Positions 12,616 through 25,067 of a DNA stretch of 64,000 bases are shown one piece after another. The notes under the pieces were generated by a model. That model did no database searches. It was not told the DNA's origin and was given only the letters and a program-made list of their open reading frames with translations. The DNA comes from Gerris lacustris (lineage: Eukaryota > Arthropoda > Insecta > Hemiptera > Gerridae): assembly GCA_951217055.1 (NCBI GenBank), contig OX578278.1:41327115-41391114 (forward strand), given 5' to 3'. The position numbers and the translations under genes were made by a program. Numbering within the stretch: position 1 is the first letter of the stretch; each line of letters begins with the position of its first letter.

Positions 12616-13464
12616 CTGCAAAAACCTGCTTATGAATCATCATTTTTATAACACTTACCATTCAAAGGTCAAATCATACCCAAACACTTCTTACAATAAG
12701 TTTTCCTTTGAAATCAACAGCAACTTCATTATAAAGTGATAAAAAAGTGTAATTATTATTATTATTTTTATTTATTTGTTTTTAAATAGTATTATTGACA
12801 GTCTCGAGTTCTTCTAGCCAGTCTACTATAATTTTAAATGTTTAATTGGGTTAGCTACTTGTGTTTTTTTTTTAATTTGGCGAGATATTTCTTTTTTTTT
12901 ATTTTTATTGAAATTCTTTCGTTGGCCCAAACATGTGAACATATCTTGTTTCAAAAACATTATAAATATTCAAGACGTTGTTGCTTAACCTTACACCTAG
13001 ATTGAAACCAAGCGTAAAAATGGGGAAGAAGATGGTAAAAATATTTAGATATGCAAGACGCTAAAAAGGCAAGACAAGATTCGAGCTAGACGAATTCAGG
13101 TATGAAGAAAGATAAAAAAGAGACGAGGTGGGGAGGTATGGGGGTGAGGCAACCAACACAGTGCCTCATATTAAACTCCTCCACTTGCTTTTACTCACAA
13201 ATCTATCGAGGGGTATATGAGGCATCTGTCTCAGTTCCCCTCGCTTATCCACTCTGCAATATCACCATGTCATTCAAAACCATCTGCAATGGCCTCTTAT
13301 AGCATGACGTCATATCTTTCTCTTCTATTAGATATACTACATAATATATATTTTTAAGTAACAGTAACTAAATACAATGGTTAAAACACAATGTAACTGA
13401 TCAATTATCATGAGTAACATCTACAAAATCTCGGTAGAAAAATATATATATTATGGTAGTTCAC

Positions 13465-13555
13465 AAAAATGTTCCCTGATGTCTAAAACATATTTCTGAC
13501 TAGGATTGTTTGAATCCTGACACTTTCGGTAAGCACGGAAGCAAAATAATAAGAG
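13465..13555. repeat. Dispersed repeat family R1, short fragment
   Basis: Contains AAAATGTTCCCTGATGTCT and TTCGGTAAGCACGGAAGCAA in the same order and orientation as the copy at 52500-52920. Only this end of the unit is present. Confidence 0.5.
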
Positions 13556-15309
13556 AATCAATGATTAACGAATAAATAGACGCGTTAGAATGATTTATGA
13601 ATGGAATGAACTCGTTAGTTTTACTAGTTTTCCGATAAGACGATTAACTGACACAATGAGGTTACAACAAGAAATTAGAGTTTATATAGATTCACCCAGT
13701 TTATATTGCTCTGAAACAAGACCATAACTTATAGTTTTGAAGCGGCCCACACTGGGTTCTTCACACATTTCATAATTATCGGCTCTATACTAGCCACAAG
13801 TCACAAATTTTTCTACTAGCCATAACTTCCTTCTAAAACCGAAGCAAAATGTGTGACCCACATTTTTCGTATAATATATCAAAAGAGATCTCTCATTTCC
13901 ACCTAAACTTTATAAAATAAAATGATCGTAACATCTCTCATATTTTATAAGAATAAATAAAAGTTCACATTATAGAAAATGCATTTATTAATTTAGAATT
14001 GCAGTTTCTTCTTATCATTAGGAGAATTATTTGTTAACACTTTATTTATTACTTTCAATGGAAGTAAACGTTCCAAGCACTCTTAAACATGATTTCGGAT
14101 AAATAAAAAACAAACAACAATTATTTATTTTTTCATCTGATAGCTTTTTTCATTGTTATCATTATATTTTTTTCTTTTTAGTAATTGAACCTCATTTCGT
14201 TATTACAATGATTTTGATTAAAATAGTTTATGATAATTTGGTCGGTTAATCTTTTCAACAATAAATTACATTTTATAAATTTAGTAAGTATTGTGATGGA
14301 CACAGTTTTAGTTCCGAGCCTTTGCGAGGATAGGCTAAACAAATTTACTGCATAGGCGAATCCGAGACAGGAAATTTACTATTTTACTGACGAGACGAAG
14401 CCGAGGCAGGAAAATGTTAATTACCTGCAAAGGTGTAACTGAAGTAGGTAATCTTTAGACGAGTCAGGAATGTTTCCTTTGCTGCATAGTTACATACAAT
14501 ATTTTATCTACTAACGGCAGAAAAATTACACTAAGACTATTTTCAAATAACATATAATTTTACCAAAAATACAATCAGTGTTGCCATTTTTTTTTATTAA
14601 TAGCTGTTTTTTTAATATTCACTGTAAAGTAATAAAATTTGTTTTATGATTATAATTTTTAAAGGTATTTTCAAAAAAGATATAAATATTTAGCAGAATA
14701 TTACATCAAGTGAACAATGTGGGAGTGTTTATAACCTGCGATGTAGTAACATTTTCTTAAAATTTTGCTGCTTTTTTGTTATTTTGCTAACACTTTAAAC
14801 TTTTGGTGACACTTTGATATTTTGCTGACACTTTATTATTTTGCTGCGTGTTTTTTTTGTCATGTTACAAAAGAATCAAGAAAAATTACACTTTGCAGAT
14901 TGAAAACAGTACAACAATGCTTAATTTTGCTGCCATGAGTAGATAAAAACTTTTCACTTACTTCTGTCAAATTCCTTTATTATTCTGTATTTTATTATTA
15001 ATATAAATTATTTAAACTATTGGGAAAAAGTACCTTTTTTTTTGTTTCGGAATGAGATATTTTCTTCTTCAAAGTTGTGGATTTATCAATTATTTGGAAT
15101 GACACAATATTTTATGTTCTCTTATTTCCTCATAATATTGACCAAATACATCCTTGACATAATATTTTTTAAGAAAAAAATATATTAATATATTTCTTCA
15201 AGGCATAAACATGATTATTCTTTGAAGAATAATCTATTATTACAATTACATGGATAATATGAAGATTCCACAACAATTCGCCTTGTCTGACTATTCTAAG
15301 ATTTAAGCT

Positions 15310-17092
15310 GTGATCATAAGGGTTGCTACAATTACTACAATCCAACCTTACTACCAGCAACTAATTCAGAAGAGTCATACTTATCCAACCAGAAATGCCA
15401 ATAGAATCAATATACCAGCTCATCGTCTCCATCTGACAACCAGTGGCGGATCTAGATCTTGCGGGGCCCTGGGCGAGACAAAATGGCGGGGCCCAAGTAA
15501 CTTAATAATAAACCACCTATAACTTGATCCTATTTTACGGCTAATTCCCTTCACTTAGGGCTGGCCAGTCAAACGTTTTTGCTCTCAAAATAATTCAAAA
15601 CTTTTAAAATAATTACAATTCTGCTCATGATTTTAATCTAACATATTATTTGAACATAAACCCCTCAAATTATATAGTTTTCAACTAATCATCGTTTTCT
15701 TTGCAAACGTAATCGAAAAGAAACATTTTTATTGTAATAATTAAGCTCTATGTTATACTTAACTATTTATTCTTCTTCATGATAGTTTGGGTTTTATGGT
15801 TAAATTATTATTGTAAATAAAAAGTTAAGCTGCGTTATTTGTGATCAGTCCTATAAATTGAAATCTACACTCGAGCACTTTAAATTTACTCCCAGAATTC
15901 ATATTCTTATAACTTTCCATTTTAGTGCCGAGTTTTTAGTTTAATTTTCAAAGACACAGTTTAAGGGGGGTCCGGGGGCCCTCCCCCCGAAAATTTTGTA
16001 AATATGACCTCTCAAAACAGCGTTTTTATGCATCTCTGAGGTGGAGTTTCTCTTTGACATCAATTGGTAAAACTGCACTAATTGGCCCAATTATTTTGTA
16101 CTGTCCGATATACTTAGTTTCTTTTACTATTCCTTTTTACAGGAATTGTCTTTTTTCATATCTCTGTACATTGTCAAACGATTAAGGTTATGTAGTATCT
16201 CGATCAGATTAATTCAGTGTTTTATTTATTTGTTTTAAAAAAATACACGAAATGTCACGTTTTATAGGGTAATGATAGAAGGTTATTGTTAGGTCAGGTC
16301 AAAAAGTACTAAATTTAACCTTAACTTACCATAACCTTCCATACTTTTCAACCGAAATCGAATGCTACAACCGAAATCGTTTTGTAATGTAAATAGGAAC
16401 AGTTTGAAAAAAACCGAATTAAATTGAACGTTTAGTTATAGGTGGGGCACATAATGAAGATTTACCCCACCGAATAAATAACAAAATCGTCATCATTTTG
16501 AAAAGGGGAAGGGTGAGAAAACACTAGGACGTTAACTCACTTAATTGTATATTAAGCGGGGCCCACGGGCTATCTTAAACATAAAAAAAAAATTAATCTA
16601 TATTTTATAACTTATTCATTTGACTTTTTTATAGTGAGGGGCCCCGCGAAAAGGTAGTTAGGTATTAGGCTCTACCATGTAAACTAAATTCGACTGAATT
16701 TTATAATTCTAATATTTCATGTTTTGTACATGGCACGGGGCCCCGCAGACAATCTTCACTATGAACTATAAATTTGCCTGTAAAGTATAAGTATTTTATT
16801 TTAATTTTCTATGACGCGGGGCCCTCCAAGGCGCGGGGCCCTGGGCGGTCGCCCCCCTCGCCCCCCCCTGGATCCGCCCCTGCTGACAACACTATCACCG
16901 CACCATCAATCCATCAAGCTCATAAATAAGCTAGACATAGGAATAGTTAATCTTCCACCAGATAATTTCAAGACACAAGTCAAGGAACTTCTATTAAGTA
17001 AAGCTTTTTACTCGGTTCAAGAGTACTTAGACTATAACTTTTAGTTTAAAATCTCTTTTGACGTAGTGATGGCCTTGAACGAGGCTTACCAC
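15310..17092 (+). mobile_element. LINE 3' end, split by a hAT insertion
   Basis: The frame before the insertion reads SHTYPTRNANRINIPAHRLH; after it, HHQSIKLINKLDIGIVNLPP, then an FKTQVKELLL-SKAFYSVQEYL tail and a stop at 17044. The pattern H-x-Y-x-TR...HR..., NKL, FK...L, AFYSV-EYL is the C-terminus of insect non-LTR retrotransposon reverse transcriptases. The frame is continuous once the 1442-bp insert and one copy of its target duplication are discounted, so the LINE copy was still open when the hAT element landed. A (TTA)n tract stands where the 3' tail would be. The 5' part is missing or unrecognisable. Confidence 0.7.
15441..16882. mobile_element. hAT-type non-autonomous element with 8-bp target duplication
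   Basis: The ends CAGTGGCGGATC and GGATCCGCCCCTG are inverted repeats, and exact copies of CTGACAAC flank both sides (15433-15440 and 16883-16890). The subterminal DNA is rich in GGGGCCC blocks, and a GGGGGTCCGGGGG patch lies at about 15965. No transposase frame is visible. The internal patch is shared with the element at 57146-58709, so both belong to one family. Confidence 0.9.
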
Positions 17093-17094
17093 TG

Positions 17095-17096
<2 letters not shown>

Positions 17097-17156
<60 letters not shown>

Positions 17157-17165
17157 TATTATTAT
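17097..17165. repeat. (TTA)n microsatellite
   Basis: About 66 bp of ATT/TTA units with one break near 17153. It follows the LINE 3' end and may be its expanded tail. Confidence 0.9.
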
Positions 17166-18343
17166 AACACTGTTATAATGTGTTTAATGACTCCAATATC
17201 AGGTTTAGAAGTGAAAGTGGTGGGACCTCCCCTTTAAGAACACTAAACTTTCATGAGAAAACCTGTACAATTGAACTCTGTCTGTTCATTACACTATATT
17301 TTATCATTATGCACTATATTTTACTATTTTGTTAATATGCAAATAAATAAATTGATAAAAAAAAAAAAAAATCAAGTTATTATGCTAAAATATCCCCCCT
17401 TCTTCATTGTTCTTAATACCTCCCATTAAGTTACCTAATGTATATATGTACTTAAAACAATTTTTAATTTAATTTTGTTGTTTATAATAAGGTCAATCAA
17501 TAATAATTATAATAATAACAAATCTTTATTATTTATTTTTTTTATAAAAAAAAGTAATAATTATAATTTGATTTAAATTAAAATTTTAACTTTCCGTAGT
17601 ATGAAAACTACCAAAAACTTAAAAATTGAATAAAAAAAAGTATAAATGTAATTCAAATAGATAAGGTAATGTTGGAGAGTTAAATTTCTAAATAAAAAAT
17701 CGTTTCATTACATGCATGCCCAATGCCCACTACTGCATGATATAATTCATGTATATTAACAGATTTTTATAAAATGATAACAATTGTGGTTTTTACATTA
17801 GGTTTCTTTTTTTTTGGGAGGGGGTGGGGTAGAAAAGATACGATTTTATTGTGAAAATGATAATACGGTTCCGAGCTTTAGTTGTTTTAATGGTAGTTTT
17901 GGATTTTTATCATTTTTGTATGAGGAGTTACCTCAAATTAAGGGTATTTGTTCAAAGCCTAATCTTTAGGACTGGGAAGGATTTTTGCAAAATCACGGGA
18001 ATTTAATTTAACGAAGGATTATCTTAATTGAAATAATTATCTTAATCAGACGAACTGATTATAAATTCACTTAAACTTCTGTCATGCATGTTCATTTTTA
18101 GAGTGCGCTTTATCTCCTAAAAAAAATATATTTTTATAATCTCTCTATTTCCTCCTGTCCGTCCTTTTGTCTCACCCTCCACAACTTTAAAAATGCCTAA
18201 ACCTAAATTTAAATCATAAAAACTTTCAAAGTGTTGTGAATTTTATTAAAGGTGACAATTTGAAACAGTATTTTGTGTTTGAAGTCAGAATTGTTTATAA
18301 GAAATAATTCATATTCTCGATTAATTATTTTTAAGTTAATAGT

Positions 18344-20312
18344 ATATTATGTTACTAGGCTGTGAAGTGAGTTTTTTCTTCACAAGAAAAAACACTTCAC
18401 AGTCGTGTAGCATATGCTTTTTTTCTGTGGTAGCAGACAATGAAAAAACATTAAATATTAATCAATAATCAATATAATAATAACAAATATTAGTACATAC
18501 TTAAGATTTTTAAAAAAGAAACCTTAAAAAGAGGTTACACTGTTAAAAAAGATAAATAAAACGCATTGACATCTAGCGGATTTTAATCGTACTAAGAAGC
18601 ATATCTACAAAGATTGCAACGCTAAAAACGGAAGTTTTAATAACTACCAGCTGTAAAGAAAAAAAATTCCTCCAGAAAGGAGAAAACATTAATTTTCCAC
18701 CCTACTTTATAGGGAGGAAGGATCCCATTACAGCCTAGTTGTGAAAATCGTGGCGGAAAGTAAAAATCGTGATGGAAAGTAAAAATCGTGGTGGAAAGTA
18801 ACAGTAGAGCCAACCTTTTATTCTTTAAATAATCAGTAGTGGTGCCTGTTTTGTAACAAGTAGCAGTTTTGATAACTGAATGACTTGACAGGTTAACAGC
18901 TTTTTTTAAAAATATTAGAGAGTTTAAATAAGACGTACTTTTGATGGCCGTGATACTTTAATTATAATATAATTTTAAAATGTCGTATGACTTCACTGAG
19001 TTTAAACAAGACTTACAAAAAAGAGGTAGGTTACGTCTAATCAGGTTATATTTATGATTTTGATTTCTCGTATTTTAGAAAGAAACACAATTATTATTCA
19101 GTTAGTGATTTTGTAGTATTAATAAAAAATTTAATTATTATTATAGTTACATAGTTATGGAAATCAAAGACAACACAGTTGGAATTGATAAATTGTATAC
19201 ATATTATTTTTTATATTTTATTTATTTATTTTTTTTTTTTACTAAGTATAAGATGTTATAAAACCTTTGATTTTGTTTTTAAAAGTTTTTGTTAAAATTA
19301 AAGGTATACGGTAAATTTAGTTATTAATACCTAAATCAGTAGATAAATCGAAATCTCAGGTTTTATTTGTGTAATTTTCTCCCTTCAAGAGGAAAAATCT
19401 TGAACGTACCACGGGAGCAAAAAGTCATAGTACCCTCGCTATTATTAACTCCCTCGGCAATGCCTCGGGATTAAACTTCATGGATCCCTCGGCTGCGCCT
19501 CAGGAACCAACTAAATAACTCCCTTGGCTACGCCTCGGGATTTAGACAGTATGGTTTCCGGTTCCCTCGGCTACGCCTCAGGAATCAACAAAAACGCTCA
19601 GGGAGTAATGACTTTGTTTCCTCCCTTGGTGCGTAAATAACTATTTCTGTCCTAGGACGTAAACATTTTTTTCTTTACATCTAGGAGTAATGAAACGATT
19701 TTGTAAGACCACGTAATGAAAAAATGGATTTTAGCTATGTTTTTTAGGCTCTAAAGTTACTATTTTACAGCCGACCACGGAAAATAGTATATTATGTTAC
19801 TAGGCTGTGAAGTGAGTTTTTTCTTTACCGCGGCAATTACATTTACTGTCGAGCGAAGCGAGACAGTAAATATTGCCAAGGTAAAGAAAAAAAACTTCAC
19901 AGTCGCGTAGCATATGCTATTTTTTCCGAGGTAGCAGACAATGAAAAAACATTAAATATTAATTACTAATCAATATATAATAATAACAAATATTAGTACA
20001 TACTTAAGACTTAAAAAAAGAAACCTTAAAAAGAGGTTACACTATAAGAAAAGATAAATAAAACGCATTGACATCTAGCGGATTTTAATCGTACTAGAAG
20101 CATTTCTACAAAGACTGCAGCACTACTAACGGAAGTTTTGACTACTACCCACCGGAAAATAAAAATCTTTTAGTTCCTAGGACGTAAAAGATTTTTTCTT
20201 TACAGCTAGGAGTAATGAAAAGATTTTTTAAGTCCACGTAATGAAAAAAATGGATTTTAGCTATGTTCTTTAGGCTTTAAAGTTACTATTTCACAGCCTA
20301 CCACGGAAAAAA
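18344..20312. repeat. Composite repeat block with paired hairpin units
   Basis: Unit B (18344-18650) recurs as B' (19788-20148): both have GGCTGTGAAGTGAG, then a hairpin, GTAGCATATGCT, GTAGCAGACAATGAAAAAAC and GACATCTAGCGGATTTTAATC. Unit A (about 19645-19785) recurs as A' (about 20175-20312): both have CTAGGACGTAAA, AGGAGTAATGAAA and TGGATTTTAGCTATGTT. The order is B, spacer, A, B', A'. I recognise no coding sequence and no known family. The arrangement looks like a duplicated non-autonomous element. Confidence 0.7.
19450..19583. repeat. Four-copy 21-bp TCCC...GGGA repeat
   Basis: TCCCTCGGCTACGCCTCGGGA-type units lie at 19450, 19485, 19520 and 19563 (spacing 35, 35 and 43), each with one to three changes. 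The TCCC and GGGA ends pair, giving a small hairpin. The spacers between units are not conserved. Confidence 0.75.
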
Positions 20313-20641
20313 TTAATTTTTCAATTTCTCCTCGTGGTATGACTTTTTAAATGTAAAATTTCATTCCATAGTTTAGGCTCCACGCGTTATTTCACTTTTC
20401 TCTCACTACCCGATTCTAGCTCCACCTGCTATATACATATGTAAAAGAATGAGCCATTTTAACAAGGATGTGTTTTAGCTCTGGAGGACAGAAGAAATTC
20501 CCGACACGTAAAGAACGACATGAAAAATGTGACGCTTTTAAAAATCGTGCCAGGAAATTAATATATAATAGGAGGTAGATTGGTTTTCACTTATATTCAT
20601 AGTAGTAGTACTATATTTTTCTGATAGAAGTGCGGCATGTA

Positions 20642-21593
20642 GGGGAGAGTCGGACAAAACCGGGTACCTAATCTATAATCTGTAATAAAATCATTGATAT
20701 TAGTAACAGATCAACAAAACAAAATTTATCAGTTGCCTTATTCATTCATTTATACCATATTATTCTTTTGTTGCTTTAATATTAACACAATATTTTTTGT
20801 TTTTTTTAATCACCAGGTACAAAAACCCGGTTTTACCCCACGGGTGGGATAAAACCGGGTCCTCATTTATATCAATGCAAAACAACTCTAAATTTAAAAA
20901 TCTTTATTACAAACAGTTTAATAAGACTTAAAATTGACATATTAAGTCGACTTATAAGTATTGTTAAAAAAAATCCTTAAAACAGTTGTTTTGTTCTTAA
21001 CTCAGTTTAGGAAAACTTCTCATCTGCATTTAGTACACTCATATAAGCCCAACTGCGACAGGAAATACATTTAATCCGCCCTTCTTTTGATCGCATACAT
21101 AACTTGATGCATTGCTAAGTATGCAAGCTTCCTCAGAGCTGTCTTTATCTGAATTAATTTTACACAATTTCCTGAAGTGAAAACCGGGTACCCTGTTTTG
21201 CCCCACACCTTGGTACCCGGTTTAACCCAACAGTTACTTGTTGAGTTCAATATGGCGTAGATAGGTTAAGCGTCGCTCTAGGTGTATGAAAAGAGAATGA
21301 AAATATCCAGTAAAATATGCTTAATTAAAGTGTGCACTTATCTCTTTCTTGAGAAAATGTTGTAGCAATTGAAACTCAGAAGAAAAATGCAACAACATTA
21401 AAAACTTTTTCACTACAAAAACTTAAAAAACGTCCTGAGTATGAAAATACGTGGCGCCGATGCTGTTTTTCTCTCCAACTGCACGGAATTACCGCTAATA
21501 GCTTTATTGTTTACCGGTAGATAGGAGCACTAAGCAGGGAAATATCGAGGTACCCGGTTTTACCCGCCTACCCGGTTTTGTCCGACTCTCCCC
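20642..21593. mobile_element. Tc1/mariner- or pogo-type element with GGGGAGAGTCGG ends
   Basis: The ends GGGGAGAGTCGGACAAAACC and GGTTTTGTCCGACTCTCCCC are exact inverted repeats bordered by TA on both sides (20640-20641 and 21594-21595). The motif ACCCGGTTTTACCC or its complement recurs at about 20824-20840, 20850-20860, 21182-21230 and 21551-21576. No transposase frame is visible, so the copy is non-autonomous. Confidence 0.85.
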
Positions 21594-22124
21594 TACTATC
21601 TAAATTTTATATCAAATGATATCAGAGCTCCTAGCGGACCAAATGGTAATCAAAATGGAATAATGTTTCATAATTTTATAACTTAAGATCCATCTACTAA
21701 TCCACAACACAGTTGATCCATCTGTCAATTAGACAAATGTATACTGATTTTCTCCACTTCATGGAACAACTTGTGTTGATATGTGGATTCAATGCCCAAA
21801 AACATATCTATGATTCATTTCTTTCCTTGAAATGGAGGAAATAAGTATACACATTTTTTTATTCACTAATGCACCCTCTATCACTTTTAAGCTCTTTGGT
21901 AGGCGACTGAGACTATATACATGCATCGTACTCGACACTTGGCTATTTTTAAATTTATTAAAATAATATATACTTTCACATTAATAGTACATATCTTATT
22001 GAGGATTTTTCGAAGACAGTTCTTCTTGAGTAAAAAATAAAATAGGATGTTTTCTGAAAGTAAAGTTACATAATTAATAGATTTTTAATAAATTAAAATA
22101 TATAAAAAAGGGATAGTTACTGAC

Positions 22125-22339
22125 CCTGCTAATTGGAGTCTTCTGTGGGGAGACGTAGAGGGATTCTGTTCTCTTAGGCTGAACAGGTGAGGGTAAGATG
22201 TCCTGGCCTAGTCCTCTTTTCCTCAAGAGGACCTCCTCGAAGGGTGGAGGCGGTGAGAACGGAGCCGCCCCCGCTCCTACCGCCGCACCGTTACCGGCCG
22301 TCGGACCCCGTACAGGTGTTGGAGTGCTTCCTCGAGTTC
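22125..22339 (-). CDS. jp: Junctophilin exon, Gly/Ala then FSPPPPFEEVLLRKR segment
   Basis: The acceptor is ttgttacag; two bases complete the Gly codon from the previous exon, then 71 codons follow to AGCAGG|GTCAGT. The protein starts with a Thr/Pro/Gly/Ala-rich linker (TAGNGAAVGAGAAPFSPPPP), followed by FEEVLLRKRGLGQDILPSPV and QPKRTESLYVSPQKTPISR. The second half is less disordered than the neighbouring exons and looks like a short conserved motif of arthropod junctophilins (recollection, not a search). The donor has C at +3, which is uncommon; a shift by one base would break the frame to the next exon, so this site is preferred. The next intron is the longest closed one in view, about 16 kb. 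Confidence 0.86.
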
Positions 22340-23122
22340 CTGTAACAATTGATTTGTGTTTAACTCTTCCTGCTTGTAAAAAAATACTACTATTGTAGGG
22401 GAGTGAGTAATTGAGTGGAGACCAAAAGTGGTTGAACTTAGTGACGCGTAGATCATAGCTGCGACGATAGCGACGTGCTCACGTAGCGACACCAGGGCCG
22501 GATGTAGGCACCTACGCAGAAAATGTGGTGCGGGCCCCTTGCATGTCACCAGTATCAAATATGGGGAGATAATCTTCTGCACACCAAACACATAAGTGTT
22601 AGATGTTACTCCTGTCTATTGAGAAATACTGTGGTATTCAATATGCAAAGATCCTGAGAAACTGATAATTGCAATTTAATTAATTTTATGACATTTAATT
22701 TTTTAAAACTAAAATTAAAATTTAAGGAAGGATGCGGAATGAAGAAAAATTTACTGCACCATCGAAATTTAAACCGCGGAACATTGGATTTCGGGACCAA
22801 AGCTCTAGCAATTAAGACTACACTGAGAAAGATGTTTCTCTGCCCGAAGTGATAGATGGGGTCCTGTTAATAGCGAAATCTACAGGACCTTGGTCCAAAT
22901 CCCAATTGTGGAGTGTATTTTTCACCTTCCTTTCACGCTTTTTAAATATAAATTATGTTTAACAAATGAAATTGCTACACTTTACTTGTTTGAGAGGTGC
23001 ACATTTGTATCAATATTTAATCCAATTTTAGACTACTTAGAAAGCTGAATATTTCACAGATTATGTATTTCCGATGACAATGCAAAGTTAATAATATTTA
23101 CAAAACATTTTTTTGTAAACAT

Positions 23123-23124
<2 letters not shown>

Positions 23125-23181
<57 letters not shown>
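23125..23181. repeat. (TA)n microsatellite
   Basis: About 55 bp of TA repeats in the intron between the exons at 25068 and 22339. Confidence 0.9.
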
Positions 23182-23183
<2 letters not shown>

Positions 23184-23279
23184 ATATTGTCACGAGTTTT
23201 CATAGTTTTAATAGAGAAGATGCACTATATATTTGAAATAAAATTAGTTTAATATAAAAAAATATGATATTATTGAGCA

Positions 23280-23755
23280 TTTCATCAAAATTTATCATAA
23301 AAAGAACCCGGGCTCTCTGGGTCCGCATTTTAAGCTTTTTTCTCAAGAACTAGATTTTTACCGGGAAAAAGGCTTATATCGTTGAATTCGTATTTAAATG
23401 GACTACATTTTAGAATAGAATTTTATTTAATCAAAATCGTTTTCGAGAAATAATTTTTTCACGTTTTTCAGAGTTGTTGGGGGATAGCGCCCCTAAATTT
23501 GGAGCTAAAATTCATTTCTCGATTTTGCTCGGGGTATGATTTTTCTGAACATGTATGCCAAATTTCATCAAAATCGGCCCAGTAGTTTTAGGATCCAGGC
23601 GTCTGCACAGACGACAGATGACAGACAGACATTTTTTAAGAACCACTTTTTTAGGATTCAGGGGACCTCAAAACGTGTAAATCCATCAAAATCTCAAAAT
23701 CGAATTTTCGCGCCATCACAATACTTTCTCTTTATATGAAAAAGTAAAAATAAGA
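23280..23755. repeat. Dispersed repeat family R3, copy 1
   Basis: Contains AAGAACTAGATTTTTACCGG, a CAAATTTCATCAAAATCGGCC block, GACAGATGACAGACAGAC, and GTGTAAATCCATCAAAATCT followed by CGAATTTTCGCGCCATCAC. Related blocks occur at 41340-41575 and 53210-53380. The ORF inside has no recognisable product. Confidence 0.6.
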
Positions 23756-24287
23756 AGTAATTACTTTATTTATAATAATAATTATTATTGTATTATTCAT
23801 AGCCTTCAACAATAAAAAAGTCTATTTTTATTGTCATTGTTAATGAAATGATCAATTATAATCTTCCTATGAATAAAGATTCGTTAATTAACTAAACGAC
23901 CGTTCTTCGTTTGTTCTCTGACCCGAGTTTGAGGCAAAAAAAATAGAACGAAACTAATCAGGTAGAAAGATTATAATTGTTATTTTAATTTAGCTTTTAG
24001 TTTATACAAGGTTAGTTAAGGCACACTATACAATTAAGCCGACACTTACCCTTGACTTGAGTTAGATATGTATAAGATATGTTAAGCCCTTAAGTACATA
24101 TGTGGAAGATATGATAAGCCCTTAAGCAGATATGTTAAGCCATTAGTTAGAAAAGCACGAGATAACAAAACCATAGTATAGAAGAAAAATAACAAATCAA
24201 TAGTAGAAGAAAACTTCATCGAAGATATAAGTATACATTAAAAGAACTAATAATATATGTATATTCATACATACACACACTCACATA

Positions 24288-24295
<8 letters not shown>

Positions 24296-24365
<70 letters not shown>
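24296..24365. repeat. (TA)n microsatellite
   Basis: About 68 bp of TA, flanked by CATACATACACACACTCACA. Confidence 0.9.
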
Positions 24366-24370
<5 letters not shown>

Positions 24371-25067
24371 TACATTAAGAGAACATGCCGACTATATATT
24401 TAGTAATTTCTTTCAGCAGTTTCACAGTCAGAAAGTAAAATATGGCTTTTCACATTTAAATTAATCCGTAACCCAACAGCAAGTGGAAGACTGCCCAAAG
24501 GGGCTTATCGACGTGAACCCTGGTATCGTTAAATTTGGGCTTTTTGAGACATTTCAGTTAAAATGGTCAGAACAAAAGTTTTTTTTTTATTTCCATAGTG
24601 TACCCTTGTTTTTTTAAATGCTACGTTTCATAATAGGTTCAAGTGCGATCTCTTATACTTGGCTGTGTAAACTCATATCGTAGTAGAAATGAAAAGTGAA
24701 AGTTGTGACAATCGAGAGCTAAGTATGATCTTCTTAAAATATTCCTATTATAATTTTTTTATTAAACATCATATCAACATTAGGGAATTAAAGAAATAAT
24801 GTTTTATTAAACATTTTCAAAAAAATAAATTCAAGGAAATTGGAGAAGTTCTTTGTGTCTCCTGATAATTTAAGTTCTTTGAGATACGAAAGATCACTGT
24901 GTCACCCTCGTTGCAGTATGATAATCAAATATAAAATCCGAACGAAATCATACAAGAAAAATGATTATTATGGTTTATTAATTGGAAAATGGTTAAAAAC
25001 GAATGTTTTAGAACATTTTTATTTAGTACCTAAAGAAAATCGTTTCAACTGGGCTTGAAAGGTTTAC

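Larger units (their letters stand above)
6144..22124 (-). other. Junctophilin intron of about 16 kb, heavily loaded with mobile DNA
   Basis: Contains a tRNA-like unit (7365-7425), the TIR element 8221-8898, a dispersed repeat 9390-9790, the Penelope-like remnant 10930-12060, a hAT-type end near 12590, a LINE 3' end split by a hAT element (15310-17092), a TTA microsatellite, the composite repeat block 18344-20312 and the TIR element 20642-21593. I found no exon-like open frame in junctophilin phase inside it. Confidence 0.6.

Noticed and set aside
19425..19610. CRISPR-like repeat-spacer array
   Set aside because: Only four imperfect units with variable spacing in an animal intron, and no Cas genes; best seen as a hairpin repeat of a mobile element.
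22277..22591. 104-codon minus-strand frame overlapping the exon at 22125-22339
   Set aside because: It crosses the exon in the wrong frame and continues into intron sequence; the spliced frame fits both neighbours.
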